The notes under the pieces were generated by a model, which saw only the letters and a list, made by a program, of their open reading frames with translations, made no database searches and had not been told where the DNA came from. A program made the position numbers and the translations under genes. DNA of 64,000 nt from Scatophagus argus (Eukaryota > Chordata > Actinopteri > Scatophagidae). Shown one piece after another: positions 24,118 through 50,863 of the stretch (its first letter is position 1; every line of letters starts with the position of its first letter). Location: assembly GCF_020382885.2 (NCBI RefSeq), contig NC_058504.1, positions 13,279,019 to 13,343,018 on the forward strand, written 5' to 3'.

Positions 24118-26682
24118 GTAATTTTCAATTTTAGCTTTCACTCAAATGCGGGATAATTTCCCAAACCAAGCTGTTTACTCCACAATTTACTATGTGCGAA
24201 ATAGTGATCTCTGAAGTAAGTCGTAGCCCCATCCGTTTACTCTCAAACTGCAGAGGTGCGCATGCGCTAACGATTCATCTCTGCTGTCACCTGCTACTTG
24301 TGGTGCTGCAGACACGACCTACAGTTGTGTCCCAATTACCTTGCGAATACCCGTACTCTACCTGTCCAGGGACAGGACAGCGACTGGTGTATACGGCAGG
24401 TAAAAACTAAGTAATGAGTCCGGCGAGTTGCTCGATCAAATCTGTGAAACGCTCATTTGCCTCTTGACATTCAGTTGCTGTCAACGAAGTCTCCAACCAA
24501 TCATCAATCAGGGCTTGTGCGTTTTGACTCAAATCATGCTAGCCACTTAGCATACTATGCAGTCACGTAACGTTATTTCGGTGCTTTATACAGTCATTAT
24601 ATTTTGTCCCGTCCGCTTCTCGGCCCTCCCCCTCCTTTTTGTTTACCCTAAATAGAAGCCCGACTGACGTGTGAGCATGAAATAGAAGATTGAGACATTA
24701 GCGCTGTTGAGATAGCTGAAACGGCTAACCAGCCTAGCATTTGGGTGTCTCGCTGTTGAGCTAAGCATGCTAGCCCGTTGGTTATTTGTAGATCTTACAG
24801 CTAGCTATTCACACAGTAACTGCTTTTCTTCGTGTCCTTGTCGTAATGTAACACTTAGCCTAATTGAGATTAGGCCTTAATGTCTGTGCCAACCAAACTT
24901 GTTGACTGACTACATGCAAGGACAACAGGCATGACACGACAACGTTGCAAGTTTTTAGAAAGCTGTGCATACCGTGTACGCCAAAGATTTAGTATGGAAA
25001 ACCGTCATTACTTAACAGGGCGTGGTCTTCTACTTTAAGTTGGTTCTTTAGTAAAACAATTGATATTACAGTTAGATGAATTTTGGATTGTATTGTATTT
25101 TTAAAGCTATTCACAGTGGGGAAAATACTTGCTTCCGGGAATGGAAGAACAGCACTGACACAGCAAATGCAACGACTCATCAGCTGTCAACTGTTCTCAG
25201 TTATCCAAAGTGAAATAACTCATTCATTCTGCATGTTGGCTGTAAAAATGTTGTACTATAGGTCATAAAACAACTATGTAGTTGAAGTTGAGAAATTAAA
25301 ATTGTAGCAGTGAAGTAATTTTTATATTCAGTTTTATTAAGTTTTCTTTTAAATCCCATAACAGGCACTCTACACATCAGTAGCTATGTGGCATACTGGT
25401 TTTAGGCTGTGTGTAAGGATTTCTAAAGCGATGTTTTTGGTGACATACCTCTAGTGACCCCCATGATCTCCTAAGTGATTCTATATTTATATTTATATGA
25501 CTCTTCGATAACTTCCTTTATGTACTCAAAGGTATTTAGGCGCTTTTTATTTTGGGTTGGGCCTTGCTTTTTGCTTGGGCGGGTTTGTTCTTGCTCTGTG
25601 TGAGGCTGTGCCAATAGCTTCTTTAATATTTCAAAAGATAAGATAACATAATCCTTTATTGATCTCCAAAGGGGGGATTTGAAGAGTTACATTAAACACT
25701 GTGCTTTGCAATGCACATTAAATGAATGGCACTAGTGTCTTCACTCTCATAGTTGTGTAATTCTCCCCTTTGACTAAGCTGCCACAGTCTGATAGTTGTG
25801 TAATAACTCTTTATCAGTGGCCAGTTTGGATTGTCTGGCTGAAGTTAAACAGTTCAGTCTGTTTAAGCCAACATGTAGCATGTACAGGCCACTTAATACA
25901 GACTGTGACCAATATGTTAAAAATGATATTGTCACAAATAAATTGTATCAGCACCTATACTGGCAGATATAAAAGAGGAATTTGCTGTACATTAATTATT
26001 ATACATTACAGTTTGGTATGTTTTTGATATTAATTATCTACTTGTTTAATGTGTTTTAAATTTTTTATAGTAATTTCCCTGCAAGTGAATGTTAAAAAAA
26101 ATCTTATTTTGTATGCTGTTACTGTATTCGTAGATAAAAGTCTATTCCCGAGACTTTAAAACCACTGTCAGGTGAAGTGAATGACATTAATCATCTCTCA
26201 ACAATGTGATGTATTCATGTGGATGACACTTTGCCTTATACTGCTCACCTAAATACCACTAAACACCTCTACTTTTCGATAACCGAATTGGTTTATGTAA
26301 ATAAATATCATACAGGGGAATAAATCTTTATGTTTTTAAACATTGTTGTGTTGTTTGGGCTGCAATTGAATCCAATTTGTTTTTAGCCAAAATATAGACA
26401 AGTGTGTTTGTATGTGTGTGTGCGCACTCACACATGCAAAAAAAAAACATAATGAAGAATAATGTATTAAACCTGCAGTGTGAGACTTTTACATATAAAG
26501 CCATGTCCTTTACATTCAAGACTTGCCAAACAAGTTTGCACATTTCTTATTAAGCCCATCACTGCTAGATCTCTCTGTATCTTGTATCATACATGAAAAA
26601 AATTGTTTGCTGAAGGTGGTAACGGTGAAGAGAGACTAATCTAAAGCAAATAGTAAATATGATATTTTCTCTCTTCTTTACA
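24118..26682 (+). other. 5' UTR intron(s) of slc25a51
   Basis: An alternative donor (GGCAG/GTAAAA) lies at 24399/24400. A clear acceptor TTCTTTACAG lies near 26683, 75 bases before the start codon. No coding exon is seen in between. Bases 25638-25690 resemble a common fish repeat end (ATAAGATAA...CCTTTATTGATCTCC), too short to assign. Confidence 0.45.
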
Positions 26683-26714
26683 GGGTATATATTTCACAGA
26701 AGTGTGTGGAACCG

Positions 26715-26749
26715 ATGTGATGCTGGAGGAACAGGCTGAGGAGCACTGA
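26715..26749 (+). promoter_or_regulatory. two upstream open reading frames before slc25a51
   Basis: ATGTGATG holds a minimal start-stop (ATG TGA, 26715-26720). Its last base begins a second ATG (26720) that encodes nine residues, MLEEQAEEH, before a stop at 26747-26749. Both lie in the same exon as, and end 8-37 bases before, the main start codon. An effect on translation is inferred. Confidence 0.5.
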
Positions 26750-26756
26750 GCTTCCC

Positions 26757-27692
26757 ATGGCCGTTAGCACCATGGACTCTGAGTCAGCGCGGACACCGCA
26801 GCCTCAGGCTGCCCTGACTAAAGGAAGTTGTTCCCTGTTGCCTGCTGGGGCTCTGAGTGCTATTGTGGACCATCACGGGAAGCACTACGTCTGTGGTTCC
26901 ATTGCAGCTTTTACCAACATTGTGGTGACCTTTCCCATCCAGAAGGTGCTCTTTCGCCAGCAGCTGCATGGAGTGTTGGCCACTGAGGCGGTGCGGCAGC
27001 TCCAGAGAGATGGGCTGAGGAATCTTTATCGGGGTTTGCTGCCCCCACTGCTCCAGAAGAGCACTACAGTGGCCATAATGTTTGGCCTGTATCAGGACTT
27101 CTCCAGAGTCTTACTAGACCTGGTCGATGGCAGTGGTGTGCCGGAGCTTGTCACTCGTAGCTTTGCTGCAGCATTGGCAGGAACCGCAGAGGCCATCCTG
27201 ACACCATTTGAGCGTGTGCAGACTCTCCTACAAGACCATCGGCACCACGGGCGCTTCAACAACACAGCCCACACCTTCCGAACACTTTTGTCTGAGTATG
27301 GTGTGAGAGAGTGCTACCGTGGCCTTGTGCCCATACTCCTCCGTAATGGTCCTAGCAATGTTCTCTTCTTTGGGCTCCGTGGGCCCATCAAGGAGCAGCT
27401 CCCGGAGGCCACAAGCCGCGCAGGTCACTTGCTTAATGATTTTGTGTGTGGAGGGTTGTTGGGGGCAGCCCTTGGCATCATGTTCTACCCATTAAATGTG
27501 GTAAAGTCCCGTGCTCAGTCTCAGGTTGGTGGAGACTTCCAGCCTTGCAGGAAGGTGCTGCTAACAGTATGGAGAGAAAGGGGTGGCAGTTTGGCCATGC
27601 TCTTTAGAGGAGCCCACCTCAACTACCACCGTTCACTCCTCTCCTGGGGGATCATCAACGCAACTTACGAACTGCTGCTGAAGATTATGTGA
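26757..27692 (+). CDS. slc25a51: mitochondrial NAD+ carrier SLC25A51-like
   Basis: Inner-membrane carrier that brings NAD+ into mitochondria. One uninterrupted 311-residue exon has the threefold mitochondrial-carrier layout with signature prolines in [11 protein letters not shown] (P60), [12 protein letters not shown] (P150) and [12 protein letters not shown] (P245). Segments such as [28 protein letters not shown] and [12 protein letters not shown] match human SLC25A51 closely. SLC25A52 and SLC25A53 are the near relatives, but frmpd1, tomm5, zbtb5 and grhpr follow, as on human 9p13.2, so SLC25A51 is preferred. Two start codons compete: 26757 (CCCATGG) and 26772 (ACCATGG, MDSES, which aligns with the human start). 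Both have good Kozak contexts. The gene is head-to-head with ints10. Confidence 0.93.
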   Translation: MAVSTMDSESARTPQPQAALTKGSCSLLPAGALSAIVDHHGKHYVCGSIAAFTNIVVTFPIQKVLFRQQLHGVLATEAVRQLQRDGLRNLYRGLLPPLLQKSTTVAIMFGLYQDFSRVLLDLVDGSGVPELVTRSFAAALAGTAEAILTPFERVQTLLQDHRHHGRFNNTAHTFRTLLSEYGVRECYRGLVPILLRNGPSNVLFFGLRGPIKEQLPEATSRAGHLLNDFVCGGLLGAALGIMFYPLNVVKSRAQSQVGGDFQPCRKVLLTVWRERGGSLAMLFRGAHLNYHRSLLSWGIINATYELLLKIM

Positions 27693-27937
27693 AAAGGAGA
27701 ATAGAGATGAGATCTAGAGGGGAAGACACAGTATGTGAAATGTAAAGCCTGTATGGAGAAATGGAGCTAATTTGTTGAGAAGAAAGGAAATCATAAAGTA
27801 AAGCCAATGCACTTGCTGTCTGGCATTGCTGTTGGAATGCTAACAGCAACGAAGTTGCACTTCTGACAGGGGGCCAACAGTCATTGTGAGATAAACCGCC
27901 TGCCATTGTTAATATTTACTGTTGTCAAAGTGTTGAA

Positions 27938-27943
27938 AATAAA
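27938..27943 (+). terminator. candidate poly(A) signal of slc25a51
   Basis: AATAAA followed by GTG-rich sequence lies 246 bases past the stop codon, giving a 3' UTR of about 0.27 kb. Confidence 0.55.
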
Positions 27944-29385
27944 GTGCACGCTTTATCCTATACAGAACTTGTGCCAGGGTCCAATTAAAATGCCCTTGTT
28001 TGCTTAGTCTACAAAGTTTGGGGGAGCAAACTGAACTTTGGCGCCTTTTTGATGAGTTCCAAGTAAAGTCTACTTTACTGGATTAAGTGTTTTGTAGGAG
28101 GAGCTGTTCCTTCATATGTGCCCTGTGCTGTGGTGTGTCTTGTTGAGAATATCTATAATGTCTGTTTGACTAAGGGCACTTCCTCTGTGAGGCTTTTTTC
28201 TGCATTGATTGATGTAAATGTGAGTAAAGCACACAGTTACACCCAGATCTCGTCTGTTTATAGTGTTTATTGGGAGCAATATTGAATTTAGACTTCTCTT
28301 GCAACAAATCATCACCCCGAAAATGTGGGTCTGTAGTTAAGATAATTTATGATAACTTTTGCAGCCTCAGAAAAACCCCTTTGATATTAAAATTTGACAA
28401 TGCACCATGATTGTATTTCTTCCTTTTCAGGACATTTATTATTTATTGACCTTAAAACTAAGTGCTCCTAAATACTTGTTTCCTTTTTATAAACTTAAAT
28501 ATCACTGTTTTACGCATGTATATCTTTCCTTTTCTCACGCCTGTGCTCCTCTCTCTCTGTAACATCTGTTGACATAATGGGCTCAGATTTCAAGCTTGAG
28601 TAGATTCAGTCGCCGTGCAGCAGCTCTTGCTGGGTACTACAGCCCAAAGAGGAAAGGCATGCTGTTTGGACACAGAGATAGACTGAACACTAATGGTGCT
28701 GAAGAAGGAAGACGGGGGCAGTAACGTTCAATGGGACAAAAAAGCTCAAGCTGCCATGTAAATGGATTACTTGGCCTATTTCTTCTTTCTTTTTGACTGT
28801 CCATAGTGTACTATTTCAGATCTTCTCAGGATTTTCTTGGTTTTCAACTATGAATTACAGTTTGGAAGTGGGACACCCTCACTTACATGAAATAATGCTG
28901 TTTATAAATGCAACCTTCCTGAAGCACACGTCACCAAATTACTATGAAAGTGGCTGCAGTCAAATGAAGTATTTAAATCCAGTAAGTAAGTTTCCACAGC
29001 AAGTAAGTCTGTTATGTTTGTAGTTGTGATGATAAATTTGTTTTAGCTCAATTCACCAAAAATATGACAAATCTTGTTTCACTTGTGTGAAATACACACC
29101 CATACATTATGAAACAGAATTGTCTCCTTGTGTCTTATGACCTTTGTGCCAGTCCTCTCTGTGACTAATACTTCACAATAACATACCTTTCTGACCTGCG
29201 CTTGACCAAATATATGCTGTAATCCCTTGTTTGTAATCAATCATGCAAACATTGCCATTACAATGATGTATTGCTGTCAAGCTAAACAAACATAACACTT
29301 AATCTTAATGAAAGATGGACCAGACACTCAAATACACTGTGTAGCTTGACCCATCTTTTGCACAACACTCTCAGGCCATGTGTTT

Positions 29386-29386
<1 letters not shown>

Positions 29387-29416
<30 letters not shown>

Positions 29417-29423
29417 TTATAAA

Positions 29424-29456
<33 letters not shown>
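29387..29456. repeat. compound (TA)n-(TG)n microsatellite
   Basis: About 34 bases of TA with a GTA interruption are followed, after a short AT-rich spacer, by about 32 bases of TG. Confidence 0.9.
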
Positions 29457-29457
<1 letters not shown>

Positions 29458-30781
29458 TGGTGCAAAGTACGATAGTCTAGATTACTGTGTCAAGAAGTCA
29501 GACTGCAGATAATGATCAGATTAAGGGCAATCTGACATGGGGACTTTGGATCAGGCAGGGCTGAGCTGCTAGAGTTACAAAGCCTCTCAGTTATCTTGCA
29601 GATTCTTTCCACCCTCACAAATGTCCTTCTAACTATTAGGTGAAATCGTTCATTTTTATATTCAAATTCATTGTTTAAGAATGTATTTTAATAATATGAG
29701 TGGGAATGCTGCTCTGACTCAATTGGGTTTCTGTAAATAATTTAAAGGCATTCCCACTACCAAGTAAAAGAGAAAGGAGCCCTCATTAATAGATGAATAC
29801 TTCCTTCGTGGAAATACAGCAACTCAACAATGGGGGGAAAAAAGCAGTAATCCTCATTAACAGAATTAGTAGTACAGTGATGGTATGAAGAGAGGCTGCA
29901 GGTTGGTTCATGAAATTAGTTAATCACTGGTCTGTAGACAAAACCCAAACACCCACATGTTCAATGCTGTTAAGGTGTAATTTATTCCCAAACAATACAT
30001 TTCTTTATACATCAACTTCATTGTATGTGGCTACAGAAAAGTGACCATTCATGTAAGAACACAATGTCCCCTGAAAATAAAATACTGCTGGTACAATTTT
30101 ACCATACAGAAACAAAATGGTGACACGGTCTCATCCCTGTTTGGTCTGCTTGATGAACGACTTGCGACGGTCCTGAGACAAACAGCATGTCTTGATGTTA
30201 GTACCGTGATGGACACTGCTATGGGAAATTACCTCCATGGCATCTGGAAGCTCTGAAATCTTGCACAAGAGACCTGTCTTCTTGTAAGCATGGCCACTTT
30301 GACAAAATCTCCCTCAATTCAGAAAATATACTACCTATACCTCACCAGCTGTCTCTGAACACTTAAGCAGTCCCTATTTCAACTCATCCTTTTATCATAT
30401 TTGTATAAGCAACTGCTGACTGATTTGCCTTAGTTATGTTTTTATTGTCATAAGTGGCTCAAGTAAATCCAAATCGGATGGCTCATGAAATGAGTTGGCA
30501 TCATGTGATATGCACGAGCTGATTAGTGAATACTGTACATCAGCAAACTGTGCAATGTAATCCTTTTACTGACAACTCATTGACATCAGTATAGACAGGA
30601 CTCTTTACATTGACTAATACCATGCAACTTTTCAGAACGTTGCAATCCATAATGCAGTAAGATTTCCTGAAACAAGACAAAAGCCAACATTCCTAACAAA
30701 GAAAGCACCTATTATATCCAGACAAACATAATGCAGCTATTGTTGTTTTTAATGTTAGCACAAAAAACAAGAATACAGTAT

Positions 30782-30807
30782 GGGGGGGGGGGGGGGGGGG
30801 GGGGGGG
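30782..30807 (+). repeat. uninterrupted 26-base poly-G run
   Basis: Twenty-six consecutive G residues in otherwise AT-rich intergenic DNA. Such runs can fold into G-quadruplexes and are prone to length error in sequencing, so the exact length is uncertain. Confidence 0.85.
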
Positions 30808-32012
30808 TATGTTTGCATAGCCATAAACTTAGATAGAGACAGAATAGGACACAATGGTATAAATGTATATCTACACTTCTGACCCCAGCATATAGCAGTC
30901 AGTCCATCTGTCAGTCAGTATGTTATTCATAAGATGTGCCAAAAGAGGAAACCATAGTGGGGAACAGTTGTGGCTCAGTGTTTTAAGACTTTGGATCTTT
31001 GCTACATCTGGACGTAGTTTAACAGTCACCCTTGTGCCGAGTCAAAAACTTCTTTTTAACTACATAAAAGGTCCCTTGTTTTTCTCCCCGGGCCTCATCC
31101 ACACATTCCCAGAAAATATATATGTAATGTCCTTTGGATGAAAACTAGATGTTACATGTCACAATACTGCATACGGTTGGGTAATGGGAGTAGAGGCATT
31201 CACTCAAAGTCAGTCAGGACAGGGGAAGGGGTAGAAAAAAACACTTTACACAAGGGTATGTGTCTGATAAAAAGGTGCAATCTGTAACAGTCAAAAGTGC
31301 GGTCCCTGCTTTGTAATGGTATAGTTTTGTATCCCATTTATGTGCAACTGTTATGTTGAAAAAGTAAATCCTTAAAAACGTGCAATCCCTGCACATATAA
31401 AACAAATCAGTTAATAACTGTATTTTGCAAGTGTAATATTGTATATTTTCAGTTTTTGTCAGTAAAATGTACTGTGATATTAAACTTGAAAAGTGACAAT
31501 TTACAGATTACACCTTGTGGAGTGGAGAAATCTTTAAAGCAGCAAAAGTTAACATAATACTGTCTCAAAGAGAAGGAAAAATAAAAATTCCAGTGACATC
31601 CATAGTTTTTTTTTCCACTGGAGATCTGCACATCACAGACCATGGTGCAAATATTGTAAAAATAAATACATAAATACATACATGGGTAATCCATCCTTAC
31701 TTACATACACATACTGTATCATAAAATAAGAGAATTATAAGATAATTATAAAATTCATATATACAAATGCATAGTCCATATGCGTCCAAGAAGAGGCCAA
31801 GCCATGAAGTTTCCACTCTTCGCTTGGGATTTTGTTTTGGTGTATGTGTTTTCCGTGTGGGTATGTGTAATGTGGCTTGAAGTTTGTGTGCTGTGGTGTG
31901 CATGGCACTTACTGCACAAGAACAAAGGGGTTACACACCAGATCGTTCTGTGCTGTTTCCTCTTGTCTCACATTTAGAGTTGGTGGGTTATTAGTGGGTG
32001 AAAATTCACAGG

Positions 32013-46470
<14,458 letters not shown>

Positions 46471-48278
46471 TTATCTAAACACGCAAAGAAAGAGAAGGAT
46501 ATGAGTTATAGCCATGATTCCAGCCAGCAAAATACAGAGGAAGGGAAATGTGGAAAGAAGATGAGAGGATTTGGAGAGAGAAAATTAGTTAGAAGCTATT
46601 CATTGTTAAGCTCCCTCTCTCAGATTGTGCATTCAGCGGCGGAATTGTGCTCCAGCTAAATTAGCATTTCATCTGCTCTGTTTTTATATTCAGAGCATGT
46701 AGCGTGCCTTGAATAGTATGAATAATCAGATATGTGAACTGAGAACAAGACAGAGAGAAAGACGAGGGTGGAGTGCAGTCAGCATGAACAACAACACGTC
46801 ACATGCACATTTGCCTAAATTGCCTGTTTCTCACAATAACAGGATTCACAAAGTTCAACATAAATATGCTCCAGTCTGCATGTTAGCTACAGCTCAGCAG
46901 CTGTGCACTTTCTGCTAAGCCTGCCCTTTAAACAGGAAAGTGTTGGGGACATAATGAAGAATTGAAGAGGCCCTGTCGAACCCCGGGGAGGAAAAACTGG
47001 TCAGCACTGAATCCTGACCAAATCTGAAGACTTACGACTCCCCTCAGCTGTCTTTTGTTTCTGTCAGCCACTCGGCATGCTGGCGCTGAGGTTGTGGAAC
47101 CTCTGATAATTCCTTGACAGGGTTTATTATCTGTTGCTGAAAACACAGTCCATAAGGGATGCTGTATCAGATGTAGGGGTTAGATGTAGCAGACACCAAA
47201 TTCTGTGAGTGCAGGGGTTTGTTGCAGATTTCAGTGTGTCTTTATTTGAAGAAGCTGTTTACAACATTCCGGTGAAACAAGTTTCCTTTGTGTTTTTGTT
47301 GTTAGCAGATAGTGTTTTGTCCCTGTCTTCTGATACACTTCACCTGCTGTTCACGACTGAATCAGACTGTTTGACCTCATGAGGCACCGTTAAGGGAGAG
47401 AAACTTCAGCACAGAAGGGAAGAAAACCCATCTTAGACCTGATCAATATGGCTAACAATGATGAATGTGCTTCTGAAACCTAATGATCCATACCTTGGTC
47501 TTGGCAGCCAGCTGCAGAGAGCTTAGTTTGATCAGCTCTCTGAAATATGGAGGAAACTTCTTAAAAGAATCCCAACAATTTTCTGGCTGTTTGCCACACT
47601 TGTATGAGGCATTTTAAAACATACCTTTATCCAAAAGAACAAAATTATTCCATCACAATAACCCCACTGTGCTTTAACTGTTGCGTTAAGGAGGAAACAA
47701 TGCACATTCATTGCAATCAATAGAGTATGTTAAGCAATACTGCTGTGAGTAAAGTCGTATTCATAAGATAGCATACAAAATTAATTAGTTCTTTTTTTAT
47801 CAGCAGCTAAAAGCAGCATTCCTGCCCATTTATGTTAAAAATGATCACTGATTGTAGGCCAGTGACAACTAGTCCCTCTCAGTAGCAGTGTAAGTCTGGA
47901 TTAGAGGACTGCATTCTACACGGGCCCACGCTGGTCAGGGTGTCACTTTAGCACCCCAGCTGATCCGGATTGAAGCAGACTGAAGTGGATGAGGAGAGAT
48001 GGATAAGGCTAAATAGCTGACATCTGCGTACAGGGAAGAGTTCGATCATTGAGACAGAATGGACACGTCAATCTGTGTTTTTTCTGTGATTGCAAAACGT
48101 GTTTGGACCACCAATACACACCTGCTTGCACTGAATATGCAGCATACCTGCATGTGCATATATGTGCATGTGTGTGCATGTGTGTGTTGTATGTGTCATA
48201 GTGCTGCAATCAGTGCTGAGTCAGGTGGTGTTTTTGCTGTCATTCTCCTTCTTTCTCTCTTCTGTCTTTTATTTTCTC

Positions 48279-48311
<33 letters not shown>

Positions 48312-49181
48312 ATCCTCACTGTCCTTGCCGAGTCAGGTAGTCGTCTCACATGACAGTCTCTCTGGGCAGCAGCAGCCAGGCATTTTTTTAATATAAAGCC
48401 ACATCCAAGCACAAGGGGCTCCCTCTCCTCAGTCCCAAAAGCACACCTTTATAACCTCACGAAGGCAGACAGTCAAGCAGGTGTAATGGCAAACAAACAT
48501 GTGGAGTGTATATTATTGTACATGTCTCAACCCTTGAAAGGACTATTTTTCTAAACAAACACTTGTGGTGAGCTTCAACATGAATTCAATCCTCAGGATA
48601 CCAACACATTCAAGAGATTCAGTGTTGTCTGCACATTTTAAGAAAGCACCACAATGCCCTACATTTTAACTAAAGACTGTGAGAGTGTGACTCACCGTGA
48701 TGTGGCTTGTCTTTTCAGAGCACCAGAACACAAATACGCTCTCGCCCTCTGAGACATCAGCTCTGCAGCCCCTCCAGGATTGGCTGAAAAAAGGTGGAGG
48801 GGGGTCCTTGTGATCATTAGGGCCAATCCCAATCTGGTGCGGCCACCTGTGTAGGGTAAAGGCTATTAGAGAGACCTGTCAAATCCCATAAACAAGATGC
48901 ATAACTGCACGACGGGTTTGTAATTAGAGCGAAGTCTGTAACGACCATTTATTAAGCCTGATTGAGTTGCATCAGCTGTATTTGTATTAGAAGTATACTC
49001 CAGTTGTTGATGTATTCAGAGTGAACACGCAAGTGTGTCAAGCAAAGCAGATGTGAGTCCAAACCAGCTATGCGGTTGTGGTTTCCAAGAGGCCCCTCCT
49101 CTGGTCCCCAAGGCTATCCCTCCCTCTCTCCCTCCCTCTCTCTATCTCCCTCCCTCTCTCCCTCCCTTTCTCTCTCCCTCC

Positions 49182-49212
<31 letters not shown>

Positions 49213-50826
49213 CTTCATGATGATGTGGAGACGAGGCACTCCATCTCAATCTGGTTGTCTAAATTAAAATTTCATACCGCCCAGTTCAGTTAACAGTTCT
49301 TACTGGGTGCACACTAAAAGCAAAGAGGACAGCCTGCGAATCTTGATGTGGTGGAAAGGAAATGCTGCCAGGCAGACAGAGATCTTGGCCAATAATAAAA
49401 GAGGGCAAGTCTTTCATATCAACACTGGGGCAGATATAGCTGAAACCTTAGCCGGCCTCTGGTTTGTAAAGAAAAACACACTTCAGGAACGCTTTGTTGT
49501 GAAAAGCCTAGCTGTTGAGAGACAATGAATAAACATTTTTGATCTTGTCTGACAAAACCGCCATCATTTTATGCAGGGATGTTGATCTGTGAAGTAAACT
49601 CTCACTCCCAAAGGCTTTCATCTACAAGTGGGAGCAGAAATCAAGAAATTGTTAGTCCCATCTGTGCTGCTCTTCCAACAGGCCCTGTGTCCCGCACACA
49701 GAGCTTTTTCACATAGCCCATGTGTTCCAGTGAAAAGCCAGCAGAAGACCTAGACCCACACAGACTGCAGGGCACATGAATAATGCATGGGGCTGAGGCA
49801 GCCAGCTAGGCCTCAGACCGCCTCCTTCTGCCACTTTGCCAACACAGGCAATAAGAAGAACGAAGCACAGGGGAGGAGAGACACATGGGAAAGACGTATG
49901 GGGGTTGAGGGAGTGAGGAAGGCTGGGAGAGGGGAGGGGCTGAGGGGCTGAGAAAAGGGGAAGGGATACAGAGAAGAGAATTGGTCTAGAGAAAGAAAGG
50001 AGAGAAAGGACAGGATATTGGAGGGGGGAGGAAAGGGGGAGAATTTTAAAAAGGGTGAAGAGGGCTGTGGCAAAAAAAACACAAAAAGAGAGTAAAGCTG
50101 CAGGAAAAGAAAAGAGAGAACAAAAGTATCTACAGTGAGATGTAAAGGGGTCTGAGTAGAAGAAAAAAAGCTGATCAGTGCAGCATTTCTCCACCAACTG
50201 AGAGCAAACAAAGCCACGCAGCAGACATTGATGTATGGTTAGTCGTTAAACGAATGAATATAACAGCAGACCTGTAACAGTGATGTGATTTGCCACGCTG
50301 TTTAATCCTTCCTCTTTTCTACTACAGTATGGTGTCTTAAATGAAGAGGCTGTTCCCTCTGTCTAATGACGTGACAGCATTTTCATTTGATGCAAGGCAG
50401 TAAAGCCTGTGTGTCTGCCAGCTTGCGATGAGTCTGCTCCTAATCTGGTACTGAATCAATAGTAATCGGGAATCCTGCCCTCCACTGCCATGTCCTTTAA
50501 GTCCTCGAGCTGCCCTGACACACACACAGCTCATCACCCAGCCTTGTAGCCTGTCTGGTCTTTCACTCATTCTGCCCTCGCTCCTCCTTTTACCTTCTCA
50601 ACCCTCCACCAATCTTCACTGTACATAGAGAGTATTTGTACAAAGTGCTGTTAGGTAATGAAGTCCATCTCAGTGCCTCTGCTTACATGTCTGTCTCTCA
50701 TTTTCTCTGAGACAATACTACTCCCCCCACCCCTTTGCTCATTTTCCCACACACTGTCTCTCTGTCTCTGACAAAATAGTCAGTTATTCAATCCTGGAAT
50801 GACCATACACGCAGTTCACAGAAGTA

Positions 50827-50863
<37 letters not shown>

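Larger units (their letters stand above)
27944..32012. other. intergenic region and frmpd1 3' UTR
   Basis: No gene is recognised. It contains one unassigned open segment (28587-28724), a compound TA/TG microsatellite, a poly-G run and, toward 31-32 kb, the presumed 3' UTR of frmpd1. No confident AATAAA for frmpd1 on the minus strand was found. Confidence 0.5.

Noticed and set aside
30041-30256. Plus-strand open frame of 71 codons and, on the opposite strand, splice-like motifs around a frame ending DRRKSFIKQTKQG
   Set aside because: No family was recognised for either strand. The splice motifs are ordinary, and no neighbouring exons in a consistent frame were found.
49709-50217. Two minus-strand frames of 134-162 codons rich in Phe, Ser and Pro
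   Set aside because: They read low-complexity GA/CT-rich DNA, overlap each other in different frames and have no recognisable domain.
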